From contig CM028890.1 of the NCBI GenBank assembly GCA_016801885.1, positions 8,858,001 through 8,922,000 on the forward strand: a stretch of DNA of 64,000 nucleotides, given 5' to 3'. Position 1 is the first letter of the stretch. Each line of letters begins with the position of its first letter. The notes under the pieces are model-generated. The model was not told where the DNA came from, did no database searches, and saw nothing but the letters and a program-made list of their open reading frames with translations. The position numbers and the translations under genes are program-made. The stretch comes from Toxotes chatareus (Eukaryota; Chordata; Actinopteri; Toxotidae). This document shows, piece by piece, positions 47,501 through 61,277 of this stretch.

Positions 47501-50500
47501 AATCGAATTTCTTGAGCCCTCGTTTGGAAATGCATACATCCTCATGCCATGGCTATCTTTTTTGTATTGACTGTCACATTGCTCAGTTTTTAGAGGGCCT
47601 GTGAGTCAGACTCGTAACGTGTGTGTTAATAGGAGAGTCTTCAGTTTCACCCGCATGGTAAGGTTATACCATGGCTGTGTTTGACTCAGGAAAAGGCTTG
47701 TTTTCTTGACTTACCATGACCTCTGCTTTTTTTTTCTTAACTTTTCCACTTGAAGAATGCTAGAGTATGTGTAACTCAATGCCACTTTTACACCTCACTG
47801 AAAAACTCACACTTCTAACAGATATTTTAATGATGTGCCTCTGCCCTATATGAACTTCAGCCTTCATAAGGATCTGTTGTTCAGATACGTACTCTGTGAG
47901 ATTGAGTTGGTGGCAACATTAGCTTTTTTTTTTTTTTTTTTAAAATACGCCTTTATTTTTTTAACCTTGACGACTTAATGATGCATTTAAATCAGCTCAT
48001 TTGTACTCAGTCATCCTGTGAATGATGCATCCTCAAAAGCTAATGAGTAGCAGTTTGACAAACATCAGTGAAGGTAAAGGAGGCAGCATATAATGATGCC
48101 AAAGATGCTTTGGTAAACTACATCTGACAGTTTCGTTCCCAAACCTCGCCTCTCACTATTTCTTTTTCTCATTGTCGACATGTCATAAATGAATTTTTTT
48201 TTCTGCAGACAGGCAGTTTCCAAGTTTTAGCTGAATTCCCGAGACATGCTGCATGTGGTGATGGTTATCTCAGAGAAGTTAAAGCTATGGCTATGTGTCA
48301 AACATTTGACACATTTCAGAGTGATAGGCTGCCCCTCCTCTGTCAGCCTTTGAAAAGGTGGTCTGACTTCCATCTTCTCCTCACTGAGTGTTGAGAATTG
48401 TCCAATATCAACATTGTTGTCACTCAAGTATTGCACTAAGACATTGTTGGACAGAAGAATTGGTGTAAATAATTATTCAACAATTCAAAAAAAAAAAAAA
48501 AGAAAATCAGGGACACATTGTGATGAGTTTGTGTCCTTTGTGGTGCTTTTTTCATCAGTTACCTGCTGTATTGATATTGTGGTGCAGACTTCCTTGTGGG
48601 CAATATGATTGGAATCCCAGAGTACCTCAGTTGAGTTGACATGTGAAAATTCTCAGCTATGTAGACGCCTTTGCCGTTGACCGAAGGTTCTGCTCAGCCC
48701 CTACCCCCACTGTCAGTGAAGGGATTGAGTTTCAAATATACAAACGCTCCCAGGACTCATTCTACTCTCCTAAGTGCAACAAGAATTGAGTTTGTAGACA
48801 GTTCTGAGTCAATTCCTTAAATGATCAAGAGCAGGAAGAGTAGGATTGCACACATCTGATCCAGTTGTTTACGTGATTTGGAAGCAGCTCAGATTTTGGG
48901 CAGGAATACTCCCCTGGCACATGGCTTATGGCTGAGGAGGAGGCTGCGTTTCTTAAAAGGACCTTTATTAGTTTCTTTGCAAAACTCAGGGGCTTATGGG
49001 TTTGTAAGTATGCAGTTCACAGCTCCAGATTTTCCAGGAATATGTAAAAAATCCTCACACTGCAGTAACGGGGAATTCTTTGCCAGTTTTAAATTCAGAT
49101 AACAGTTCAAAGTTTGGCTGGACTTTGCTGCATTAGCTCCATGGCACTGAACACATGAGCCAATGACAACACAAACTCTGTATGTGGTTGCAAAGTTATA
49201 GTTACTTATCCTTGAACTCATGGCAGATCTGAAGTCAAAGTGCTCCATATGAACACACTTGTATGGTTCTGGAGGGATTTAATTAACGTTTGGGACTGAC
49301 ATTTACAAGTGTGATGTTAATTGTGTGTTGAAGGTCAGATAGATGATTAATTCCAAGTGTTATTGCTAATTTTTTGCATGAGTTCTTCCTCCAACATCAG
49401 AGGATGTTGGTCAAAGTCTCCCTAGTAGACTGCTGACGTATGTGTTGGCACAAGCTCCAACAGACCCAGTGACTCTATACCTTCAGTGAACAGCATGAAA
49501 TGACTGAATGAATTAGTTAATTCTCAAATTAAAATGACTAAATAATAAGTAACTGTATTTTGGTTAATTAGATTTGAGTCTAATTATACATTTGCTTTAG
49601 GTTTATTTTCAAAGTTGAGTTGCACTAAGCTCATGTTTTTTTTTAGTTTTTTTTTTTTATTAAATTAAAATCAGATATTTAAAGTTTGACAAGCAAAAGC
49701 ATGTTAGTGAATTAGTGCATTGCACCCATCAAATGTGTGTTGGTCACGCAATCATACTTCAACTCACCTTAAGTCTGCATTCATGTGTGTACAAATGTGC
49801 ACAGAGGCAATATTTAAAGCTTAGCTTGCTGCATAGATTTGCTGTTGTTGCTGTTTGCTGTATGTATGGTAACCTGGCAGTGTTTTAGCTGCGAGTTTCA
49901 TAATTTATCAAACTTACCATGTGACTCTCGAGCTGGAACGTCCATTAGAAGCTGTGGCTTATTTCTGCAATTATTTTTATAGGTGATGTAATGTGGTGCA
50001 GCAGTTTTTGGAGGAAACAGAGCTCTGTGTCGAATAAACGAATTTGATGTGTTCTTATGGATGAGGGCTTTTGTTGGATAATGTGCATCATTAAGACTAC
50101 AGCAAATATCTGTAAAAGCCAGTCAAGAATCTACATTCAGCACACACTATAATAGATACTGGAGTGACATCATTTGGGAGGACTTTATTTTTCTTACTTA
50201 TGTCCAGTTGTATAATATCATGTCTGCTCATACAAAGTGTCAACACTACATATCTCTTTATGAATAGCCACAAAATAACGAAGTGAATGGGTTTTTTAAT
50301 GAGATTTAAGGCACATGTAGTAAACAGAAGGTTTTGAAATGCCTCAGTATCCCAGCCAATATGGGCAAACTATCATGATAAAAACATAAATGTATCCCAG
50401 CTACAGTATTACATGCTGTGTTTACATAAGAAATTTGCAATGAATGTATGAGTATGTCAGTATACATGCAGTCAGTGAAAGCATAAAGGAGAACATGGAT

Positions 50501-53500
50501 AGTGCTACTGCATAATATGTGAAAAAAGTTTTATGAAGCCTTTTGTAGCTCCACAGGGAGCTGCATGATGTCCAGTGAGTCAGTGTTGGTAGGGACTAAG
50601 ACTACAAGTTTGAAAGCAAAATTATAGGAGTGCAATGCTAAATTGATGAAGTACTCTGTTAAAGAACTGAAATTTTTGGGATAGTGAAACTTATTCGTAT
50701 CTGCATGGTATTTGGTTGATTTCAGTTTAACGTATGTGACAGGGCAAAAGTTGTGCTATGTGGGGTAAACTTGAAAGGGATTATTTATAATTATGCAGAT
50801 GTGTGCAAGCTCAGAAATTCTGGTCTTGTATGATCCTTTCATATGCCGAGGATCAGTTCTACTTGAGTTCACCAGCTTCACCTGCTTTAACCATGGATGT
50901 ACAGTATACTATCTAAATTTAAACATATTTTTCATATTCTTAAATAGAAAAAAAAAACACCCAGTGCTCCTTATAAGTGGACTGATGCAGAAATCAAATT
51001 CAGTCAAACTGTGTTGCTTTGCTGTGTTTACAATGGGCTAAATGTGAGATCTTGACTTGTACCGTTCTCATGCATGCGCACTGTTTGCCTTTTGCTGTGG
51101 ACTCTGCCTTTTACCCATGAGCTCTGGTCATTTTCAGTCAAATAAAAACATGGTTCAAAGACCTCAGCACCAGTGACCTTGTAGGAAGTGGAAAGTGGAA
51201 AGCTCATGCTGACAAGTCAGTTGCAGGCGTCTCAGTTGGACTACGCTGTTAACAGTCAGCCCATGTGTGCTTGCATTTTCTTCTCTCATTTGACAGTCTG
51301 AGCTTCTTCATCCTCGACTGTGTGCATTGACATTTGTGTCTCCGATGTGATTTAAATCATTTAAATGTGACTGATAAACTGTATGTATCTCTGTAGTTAA
51401 TCCCTTAATGGTTCAGCACATCATTTAATGGCTTTATAGAATCAGATTTGTGGGAGAACGTCTTTTTATAGACTTTATAGCAGGCCTATGGGCAGCATTT
51501 GAAATGTAAAAAGCCCAAAAATAATAAATATCAGTCTTAGAAAAATAAAAATTGGCACCTTGTTTACTTGCCTTGTTTGCTTTTTTTTTTTTTTTTTTTT
51601 TAACCTTTGTTGAAGTGTCACAGAATGAACAAACATCTTTGCTGCAATGTGACTTTTATTTAATCTTCCTAAACAGCTTGCATTTCAAGTGGACTTGTGT
51701 CGAGTAAAGGCTTTTTCTTGGAAGCCATGCTGAGAATTATGGTACATGTTATTTATGTCAACCCTTAAAGCAGTGCTTTAGGGCAAGATGCAACATCATA
51801 TAATAATAATGTTTCTGTCATGTTTTATTCATTTCTATACAGAAGGAAAATATTAAAAACACCTTAAAAAACCTTGTCCTTAAGATAAATTAGAACACCT
51901 TTAACTAATTTGTCAACATGGCAACATTATTAATACACTTTGAAATGGATACATATTTCATAATGATTATTCATTAATGAGGATGTAATTGCTTTCACTC
52001 TTTGCCGATCTCTTAAATTAGAGAGCTCCGACACGACTTTGCCTTTGATTCGTGATTCGTTTGTGTTAGAATGGCTCCACTGAAAAGCACTTCAATCAAG
52101 GTGACAATCTGTACAAGGTTCACTCTCCTCAAAAAGCCTCTTCAATAAGTAGGGTGGAATATTAGCAGGCAATGAAAGACACCTTGGGTGATTGAGCAGT
52201 GCCTAATTAGTCCACAATTTAGAGGCTTTATTGGGAAGGCAGTTACAGTTAGGGGTCTTGCAGGCACCAGGCTGTTTGGTGCCCCTTTGGTTAACAGTGG
52301 AAAAGGGGCTGATTGCTTGAAGTGTTGCCCTCTACATGTGTCACCTTTTTGAACTCCTCTCCTTCTTCACTCAAATGTTAAACTACGTCCTGCACTGATT
52401 GCTGTGTTGTGCTCAGCTCTCACTGGTAATGGCACACAACATACTTTCTGCAGAAATTATTTTCATCAGGTTCGTAAGGTCATAAGGACAAGCGTCGCAC
52501 CGGCTTTTGACATCAAAGTGTTCTTTTTATCGCTGAAGTTGCCAAGCTGTCCATTATGCTGAATGTTACTGGTCAGACTGGCCAAATTCTTTGCACACCA
52601 GGTCCCACTGCATGCACCTAAAATTTTGTATGGGTGTGTGTTGCCTGTGAGGACAGCCTTTGTCCAGGCCTTGGGTATATTCTGTTTGCTATCACAAAGG
52701 ACAAAGAGAAGGAAAAATAAAAACTGGCATTTTGGCTCATTAAACAATGAACTGTTTATCAAAATAGTTGTTAATTACCTGTCAGTTGACTGAGTGTTTA
52801 ACCCTAATTATTAAGGGTGATCAATATATATATTTTGTGACAATATATGTAAGTCTATACTGTATCACAATATGTATAAATTAAAGTTATAAATTGTCAG
52901 GTTTTTTTTTTTTTTTTGGCTTAAATACACTAATAATCAAGGCAGCTTCTTAAATTGGTGCTAACATTCTATATATCTAATACATTTTCATGAATTAGTA
53001 GTAAAAGGATAGCTACTAAACAGTGTAAATCTCAGCCCTTATTGACAGTGATATTTTTAGTATTTTTTCATCAGGTCATAATTACTCTTAAATTTTATGG
53101 GATGGAGTATAGTATAAACGTCTTTGTGTGGGTGTCTTCAGTTTGTTAATTTCAGACAAAATTGTGCACTGAGTAACCAAAGAACAAAACCATTTCATCA
53201 GTCATATAATAAATACTACCTTTGTGAAATGTGTACTGTTACATTATTTCTCATACTGTATCAAACAGCATGGTGGCTTGCAGATGGCCACAGATGGTCA
53301 TTTTTGAAGTCGTAGTTTGTGGTAGCAGCGACATAGCGCTGTCTGTTGTTGACACAGTGTCTATATGACATACAGGAGCAGGCTTGAGCAAGCAGAATGA
53401 TCTGCACGCTGAGGTTGCTGATGGTGGCTCGATGGTGTTTCACATCCATTTAGACTTGCGAAAGCGTTAGTCTGTAATGACACTGGCTTTGTCATGTTAA

Positions 53501-56500
53501 ACAAAGTGGAGCATGAATTGAAACTCTCCCTGCAGGCGACTAATTATAATGTTGACAGAGAGAGATCCAGGGCTCCAATACTAGGCTCCAGTACAAGGTT
53601 CTGCAAATTAAGTGGATTAATTAGCAGCTGAAACAGAGAAACATTTGTGTGGCAGTGGTGGAGACGCTGATTTCAATGAACAGAAAACAAACCTCTGCAA
53701 CGTGGACGCTCGACCTGAACCACTATGGCTACATGACCTGACAGTCAATTCACTGTCATCATTCATTTATGAAACCTTTTGTGTAAAAAAAATGACCTTT
53801 GGAAAGCTTTCAGACATGTTCAGGCTTATCTTTTTTTTTTTTTTTTTTTGTGCAGCAGCAGTATGTATTTTGGTGATCATTTAAAAATGGATGAGTCCAT
53901 TAGAACATACCTGCTGTCCATCCCAATAAATATTGTAGAGCCCTACTTTCCGCCAGCTCACCTGCTTCATTTTCTCAGATATGTAATTAGACTGACCCAC
54001 AAACTTGGCATTATTACAGCTGATACTAACAAATGGAAAACCTATTGTAATCAATTTTCAATGACTGAAGTCTATTTCTCAACATGTGGTGCGTGAATAT
54101 TTTGCATCTTAAGTGTAAAAATGTAGTGGATGGCTGTAATATTCCTCTGCTGATGAACACAATCATGAATGAGCCATGCTTTTCGCATGCTAATATGAAC
54201 GCTGACATCATCTCGCTGTGATTTAGAGGATTATTGCTGAAGTTGCCAAGCTGTGACTGCGAGGGTATCATGTGCCATTAATGCTACAGTGTGTGTAATG
54301 AAACCACACGATCTGTTACATCTGGGAAAAAAAAATTATGGATTAAAATCCACTCTAAAATATATATTTTTAACCTATAATCCTTATAATCCATATCTAC
54401 AAAATTACTATATTTACTTTTACTGTAACTCATTGTCCTGATAGCAGTCTGCCATGTGTTATTAGCTGACACTTTTGTGACATCCATTAAGATATTATGA
54501 AACATCCAGAGCTTTTGATTGTTGCATAACCATTAGTAGTTTTTAAGCTTTTCATGAAAATTAAATTGCTGCATTTGCATTGCTTTATTGGAGGAACGGC
54601 CCATACTTTGTGTATTAAATCACTTATATAACAGAAGAATGTTCCCTTTTAATTTAGAGAACAACACAATCACAGCTATCTGGATTCCACGAGATGTGTG
54701 CTGCCTCTCACAGCACACACAATGTTTCCATCAAGGACAAAAGTGCTGTTCTTCAGGCTTACGACCAGAGCAGGGTATAATTAGGAACTAAATGCTGCTT
54801 TAAGTCAGAATGTGGTCTGCAAGCATTTCCAAAGGACAACCAGTCTTGTGGTTTGTGGTTTTTATCATCAAATGCAAATTGCACAGTTGAAGAGGAGTGG
54901 CACTGACTCATAGAGTTTATAATATCCAGGAACCTCATCCGCTAAAACATTCATGCGGTGCAATATGTCAAAAGTAACATATTCATGTTTTTTCCAGATA
55001 GAGGACAAGCCATTAAAAACAAGATTCGGCGGAGTTATAATTTTCTAGACCCCCCTATTTTGTGGAGAAAAAATGTACAGGAAAGTCAAAAAAACCCTTG
55101 GGATCAAATTTTGAATATATGCCAACAACAAGGAAGTGAATGTTAGCTTATGGTGTAAAGAATGGCAAATGACCAAAACACGTACATAAAACAAACATTC
55201 AACTGTATTCCCATAATAGAGGCGCTTTACAGCGACCAGAGTAAATATTATTGTATATTATTTATCATCCATGTGATGAAGTGTGATCTGGAAAGGAAAG
55301 TCTCACTTTATACGACCATTTACCTAAAAATCTCATCCTCACTGACGGATCAGCTAACAGAGGGAGGCATTATTGAATGACTCTGAAGTGATAGAGAAAA
55401 TTAATATGGTTTGTGTTTCCAGTCAAAATACCAGCTAAGTTGTGATCAGAGGTTTTATGTTGACAATGCAAACACCTCAAAACACTGAATTAAGACAGTG
55501 TGTGTGCATGTTTGTGTGCATGTGTTTCTTCAGCACACAGCTGACCCCTTCCCCTCACATGTATAAACGGTTTAATAGATGGTTGGTAACATCTACAAAT
55601 GAATTCCCAGATACAGGATCTCACACTGACATAGCTTTGTTAAAGCATCTATCAGTGGACAGAAAACATCAGAATTATGTAACCAGATTACATTTGGTTC
55701 ATATTAGCAAAAATGATGCACATCTTGGATAATTACACAATATAATACAGTATATTCATAATACAGTTACATGGAATTATTCTTATTTTATAAACACTGC
55801 ATGCAAGGAGAAGTGCAGCAGCTCTTTCTTTTTTTCTGCTACTTTACTGTCTATAGGACATTTTCAGACTTTATTAAAATAATTCAAAAACTGTCATGCA
55901 GTATTACTGTAAGATGTATCCATTAGGGATATCCTGATTTAATATGGACGACTGGTCAGTGTACTGGAGCATTACAGTCTGCCTTTGGTACTGAATGATA
56001 TGTCATTTTATTTTATCTTTATTACTGTTCATTGATGTGATTCAGGCGCATCACACCTCTGAATTTCAGCTGCTGGTTCAATGTAACTCATTTTGCTCAT
56101 GTTGGAGGATGAAGATGGAGAGGCTGTCTACGTCCCAGCCGTTGTTTTGGCTCTCAGCCAGTGACTGACTGAGCAGAGTCGTCTCCTCGACACTGTGGAC
56201 TCTCAGTGGTCCTCTAGTGCCACAATCAAGCTCACCTTTCAGTTTTCAAATAAATCCATCTCCGGCCACGTTACTCATGAATACAAAATGTTTGTTTTGC
56301 ACAAGTATGTTCGCAAAATGAAAACTTTCTCAGCCTACAATTATCCTCTTAGCGCCAACATTAAGTCATACTTTTGACTACCCTACTGCATAAAACAGCG
56401 AAACTACTCTTTGCTTTCTATCACTTGAGCATCTTATTGAACTTTTGTCAGTTGCTGGTGTTTTACTGGTCTAAGCTATAATCTTGCTGGTCAAGCAGCA

Positions 56501-59500
56501 ATAAGCATCATAAGTGGATTTCATTGGTTCTTGCCCTGGTTGGATTATTTATTGCAGCATTGTTAAGACATCTTGATTTGAGGGACTTCAGGATATTCCC
56601 TTGAATGACCATAGCTTAGCCTTTCTGTTCTGCATATTTATTTTATTTATATTTATTATATAGATTTATTATATAGATTGCCACCTCCTATAATTTACGC
56701 TCCAGTGATGCTTCAGTAACTGGGGAAAGCTAACAATAGCTGCCAGGAAATACAAAAGCACTATCCTCTTCCTGATTTGGTTGCACAATGGCAGACACAC
56801 CTTTCTTGTGCCTTCAATCAATCCTTCATCTTCCCGGGAGATTCCACACCCAGTGGCTGACAGAATTGCATAGTGAAAGTGAAGCTTATAGGGAACCAAT
56901 CCGAACGCAGATGGCTTCGTTATTCTATAGCCATTACATGGTTCAATCAACGTTTACTTCATAAATAAAGTTAAGGCAAAAACTTGTCTATTGCCAAACA
57001 TTCAGTGTAAAGTTCGTAGGTTTGGCGTCTTGCTCAGAAATACACAACTCCTTGCTGTCATGGTAGTTGAATCTAGCGTTCTGTTGAACGATTATGTGAT
57101 TTTTTTTTTTTTTTTTGTATTTAGAGGACTTAGAGGTCTGAGATACTGCTAATGAGATCACTGGGCTGTACTTTAAATCCAAATCCATTGTTGACTTGTT
57201 TGAGATAATTACACTCCAATAATAATTACACTTTTGCGGTTCATTTAAAGTTTTTGGATACTCAAGTTCTTTGTTTTGTGCTTTCTAATGAAAGTCTACC
57301 TCACAAGCTCCAACATTTGACTCTCTGATTCACTGTAGGGCATTTCAGGAAATGACTTTGGTCAACCACAACTTTCTTGAAAAAAAAAGGAAAAAGCATA
57401 GTGTTGTCCACAATCAAGACTGTTGGTAATGTACTGGAAACCCAGTGTCTCCACTCAATGTATGCGTGGCGTCTGTGCACATGGCTCCATTTCTGATGGG
57501 CGATTTTTTAAATCTGTTTTTTTTTTTTTTTTTTTTTTTTAATCCTTTTGCTACAAAATGGTCAAAAGTCAACAAATGAACACTGACGACAGAGATTTGT
57601 CTGTGGCACTAGACAAGTTAAACTTTTAGAATTAACATTTGGTTACTAAAATAATTTAGTACGCAAATGCCAGAATTAGAGAACTAAAATATAAATGTGC
57701 CTTCACTCCCATACTGTATAGTGTCAGTATTTAGTCATAGTGGTTCAACACTGTCTTGACACACCAGCCTAAATACGGTTCTCTCAATATTGGTCTTATA
57801 TCCTTGCAGAGAGCTGCAGTTTAAGTCATCAAGCCGCAGTTTGCAAAGACAAATAGAAACTTGTGGTTTATTCAAGTGGAGTTTGTATTCTAGCGACCAG
57901 TGATGAAAACACACATATTTATATGGTGTGTATTTTTCTAATTTTCATTTTGGCACACATTCAAAAGCATTTAACAAAAAGAATACTGTGTTTTGAATGA
58001 AATGCAGTAAATAAGAATGTCCATGTTTCTCCCTGTGAGAGTTGTGTTTACTTTGGAGGTTTGGACGCTGGCCAGTGGAGGAGGAATAGTTTTCAGAAAT
58101 AATCAGGGGGCACACTTATTACCCAGGATTCTCATCTTAAAATGGTAAATGATACTTTTCTACATCCCTGCGAGCGGGAGTCTGCACATGAAGAAGAAAT
58201 TCCTCTAGTTTTTGAGAAAGAAAATAAACCCTGAAACTCCATGCCTCATTTTAGTTTAATGTTTCACAGGGTCTCAAACTGTGCTGTAAAGGTTAAGATA
58301 TTTGTTCTTAATGTGTTGGAACAGCAGTCTCACTTACCAGGTCTGTAGAAAAAAGCTGGAAAAAAGCTTTGTGTATTTACTTTGTGTGATATACACCCTC
58401 TGATTTCAAAGTGTGGTAAACGAGCTGACATTTCACACCACTTTGAAGAGTTTGTGAAAAGTGAAAATGACCCTGATGACAAAAGAAATGCAACTTATAT
58501 GCAGTAAATCCATAAAATAGCTAATTTATTCCCATTCAAACTGTGAAAATCCACTTATGTATTTCAAAATTGCTTAACCTTTAGACAGTATACAGGACTA
58601 TACTGTAGTGATAATGACACTTGTCCTTTCAGAGCAGTTAGCATCCAGATTCACTGTCTCTGTTTTCCTGTTGGTTAAGCTTTCACCTAAAGTAACACCA
58701 GCCCGTTATTTAGATGAAAATAGTCTCAGGAGCTGTCAGTGGAATATTCTATATTGGCATAGTTAGCACAGTAAACAGGTAGTATCTATCCTTGTTCGCC
58801 TGTGGTTAAATGTTGTTCCATCTGTGGTTGTTTACTGTGCAAAGCCATAAACGTCTTCATTCTGTAACCTTATTCAGCTCTCAGACTGGACATCCTTATT
58901 TCAGGGCTGAAAGTAGTGAAAATATTGATGGATTGAGGTATTATGGTTTTGTGTGCAGCAAACCCATGACGGCTTGGTATTTACAGTATAATTTTAAGCC
59001 CACAAAATTACGCACTCGCACCAGAGACAATGTATACACGTCTTCATTCCCAAATGACTCCTTGTCTCAGCATGCAGATTTAGAAGTTTCTTAGCTACTT
59101 ATTCAGATTATAAACAGGAACCAGAGGAGGCTTAAAAAAGTCTGGAAAATATCAAAAGTTTGTTTTGCTGCAATATTTGGTTCTCATGTCATTTGTAGCA
59201 GCCAACTGCACAAATACAGGTACTGCTTAGTGTGCAATACGTCTACTACCATAACTGCATAAGCATTTAAGTGATGGAATATAAGTACATTTTCTCAACA
59301 TTGCTGTAGTGCTACTTTTACTTAAGCACAGGATTGAATACTTCTTGCAGCACTGCATTTCTCATAGTGAGAAACAGATGGAAATACAGTAAATATCTGG
59401 ACTAACAATTGTGTTCTTTATAGGATTGAACATATTTATCACAGCTTGTGAGATGCTTGAACATAATTACGCAAACATCATATTTTTAAAAGGTTTTCTG

Positions 59501-61277
59501 AACATCTGACAATAACAAAAAAATCCTGTTGGCCAGATCAAAATCTTATTTATAAGGGAGACAGACAAATTTTTAGACAGAACATTATAACTATAATAAG
59601 AATATCTCCACACTGCTTGTGCTTTTTGTAAGCTGGTGCAGAGACTAGGTTGTATCCTGCATTTTAATTTGTTTTGTATATCAAATTTTAAAAATCTAAA
59701 TTGCCCTGAAAATGGCTGTGATAGGTTTTTTTTTTTTAGAAGTGTGATTTTTTTTTTTTTTTACCTGTGTATGCATTTACCCTCCTCACTCTCACAGTCT
59801 CTTTTGCTTTCTTTCTTCTCTTTTCTGAAGTTGTGCTTCTTGGTAAATGAATTTCCCATTACTATGTAAACCAGCCCACTTGTTGTTGTGATGGAAGAAG
59901 AAAAATTGATTTCTTTACATCCAGTTTGTGATTTGTGTCTGAAACTGACAAATGCAACTGCAGCCAGGGAGTCAGCTGCTCTGAGTAAACGTCTGTCTTT
60001 AATTCTGCTGTTTGCTCTGCATCACTGAACCAAAAAAACAAGACTGGGAGTTTTTTTAGCCATACCTCCAGGCACACTGTACGGCACACACGTTAGTTTG
60101 TGTTTCATTGTGTGGATACATATTGCATTTTGCTGCAATATGGCTCAAAGCACCATGAAAACCCCTATATGACAGCGTAGAAAATCCTGTGATTTGTGCG
60201 TTGATCTATGCTTTAGGTTTAGCGCTGGGCTTGAATTTTTATGTTTTCATTTCCACTTTTCTTGTCACGCTCTGTTAAAAATGAATGTGGTCATTTTCAA
60301 TACAGTCACATTTGTCATTGCCCAGAAGTAATCCATGGGCAAACAGCAAGCCAGTCAGTGTGACCTATTAGAATGGAAAATGTTTCCTTGACTGGAAAAC
60401 CACACCTGAGGTACCACGCCACACTCATAGACAATGTTCAAAAGCTGAGAAAATATAAGGTGTAAGGAAACATTGGAAATAAAAAGTCATTCTTGTCCAT
60501 GTTGTAAGTTTGTCATGTCTGATTAGTTACCACGTAGAGGATTTAACCACAGGAATACAAGCTGGAACTATGAACAACAAGTGAAACTGATACTGTTTGT
60601 ACAAGGACAAAAAAAAACCCTCAATCTTTTATAGCTGTCTTCTGCTTCATGACAGTTAAGACATAAATAAATACACTGCTTAGCTCATGAGCACTTGACA
60701 GGTGAACTGTTGCGGTCAAACTACAATCTAATCTGACCTTCCACGTACAGACCAGGCTGTCTAACATCCAGGCCACCCTGTTACTTTCACTCATATTCCA
60801 TTTGAGAAAATGTCAGCAGTGTGCATTTTGAGGAGTATTTCACCGAAGGAAACTGGATTTAGATTGTGCTGTCCGCAGCACTATGACCAGGGATGTAGAG
60901 AGTGGTTAGAGGGCTTTGAGGCAGCTGTGAAGAGGAACTGGATATCAGCCAACTGATGCATTTCATGCTCATTTCTACTCTGAGAGTCCTTAAGAACCTT
61001 TGCTTCAGCTCCAGATGGGACCATAAATGTGCAATTAGATGTTCACCCAGTTTCATTTATTTATTTTTTAAATTTTTATTTTAATTTTGTTTTAGAGTCT
61101 GTATCTTTGGACAGGTTAAAAACTGTCACGTTGCTTATTGATGTTGTAATTCCCTATCCTTGTCATTTTTGCAGGTGTACGCAGATGATGTGCTCACAAA
61201 AGAGGAACAGATAGGCCTGCTGTTCAAGGCCAAACGGAAGTGCGAGGGAAACATCAAGTCAAAGGACAAGATTCCTG
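40668..61277 (+). CDS. pth1r: parathyroid hormone/PTHrP receptor 1, first two coding exons
   Basis: Class B GPCR for PTH and PTHrP at the plasma membrane, coupling to Gs and Gq. Exon S (40668-40736) gives a signal peptide, and exon E1 (61175-61277) gives the N-terminal start of the hormone-binding domain, VYADDVLTKEEQIGLLFKAK then RKCEGNIKSKDKIP. ADDVLTKEEQI is diagnostic of PTH1-type receptors. The Cys matches human Cys48, the first of six disulfide cysteines. The intron is in phase 0, 20,438 bp long. The remaining exons, starting with the CLPEWD segment, are not found before 64000 and must lie downstream. A pth3r paralogue cannot be fully excluded from 57 residues, but adjacency to a myl3-like gene favours pth1r. 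Confidence 0.88.
42642..42668. repeat. (TTTA)n microsatellite
   Basis: Six to seven tetranucleotide units in pth1r intron 1. Confidence 0.9.
44484..44543. repeat. (TG)30 microsatellite
   Basis: About 60 bases of perfect TG, the longest in the window. It creates artificial Cys-Val and His-Thr tracts in open frames on both strands. Confidence 0.95.
47921..47941. repeat. poly-T run
   Basis: About 20 T within pth1r intron 1. Confidence 0.85.
51580..51601. repeat. poly-T run
   Basis: About 22 T within pth1r intron 1. Confidence 0.85.
57519..57540. repeat. poly-T run
   Basis: About 22 T within pth1r intron 1; a second run lies near 57100-57117. Confidence 0.85.
59272..59355. repeat. decayed fold-back repeat (family B)
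   Basis: Reads GTGATGGAATATAAGTACAT, then CTACTTTTACTTAAGCACAG, then GATTGAATACTTCTTGCAGC and ACTGC. These are the two ends of a dispersed repeat I recall from many spiny-rayed fish sequences, whose ends read GATGGAATGTAACTAAGTAC and GAATACTTCTTCCACCACTG. The middle is mostly lost. Confidence 0.55.
61175..61277 (+). CDS. pth1r: pth1r exon E1: start of hormone-binding domain
   Basis: Acceptor CATTTTTGCAG, donor GTGAGT. Encodes 34 residues, VYADDVLTKEEQIGLLFKAK then RKCEGNIKSKDKIP, plus one base of the next codon. It forms the N-terminal helix of the ectodomain that contacts the peptide ligand. Confidence 0.92.

Larger units (their letters stand above)
40737..61174 (+). other. pth1r intron 1 (20.4 kb)
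   Basis: Donor GTAAGT after the signal-peptide exon, acceptor TTTTTGCAG before exon E1. Inside are microsatellites (a TTTA run at 42642-42668 and a long TG run at 44484-44543), T-homopolymers near 47922, 51580, 53831, 57104 and 57519, and a decayed fold-back repeat at 59272-59355. No exon of another gene was recognised on either strand; the open frames lack family motifs. Confidence 0.8.
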
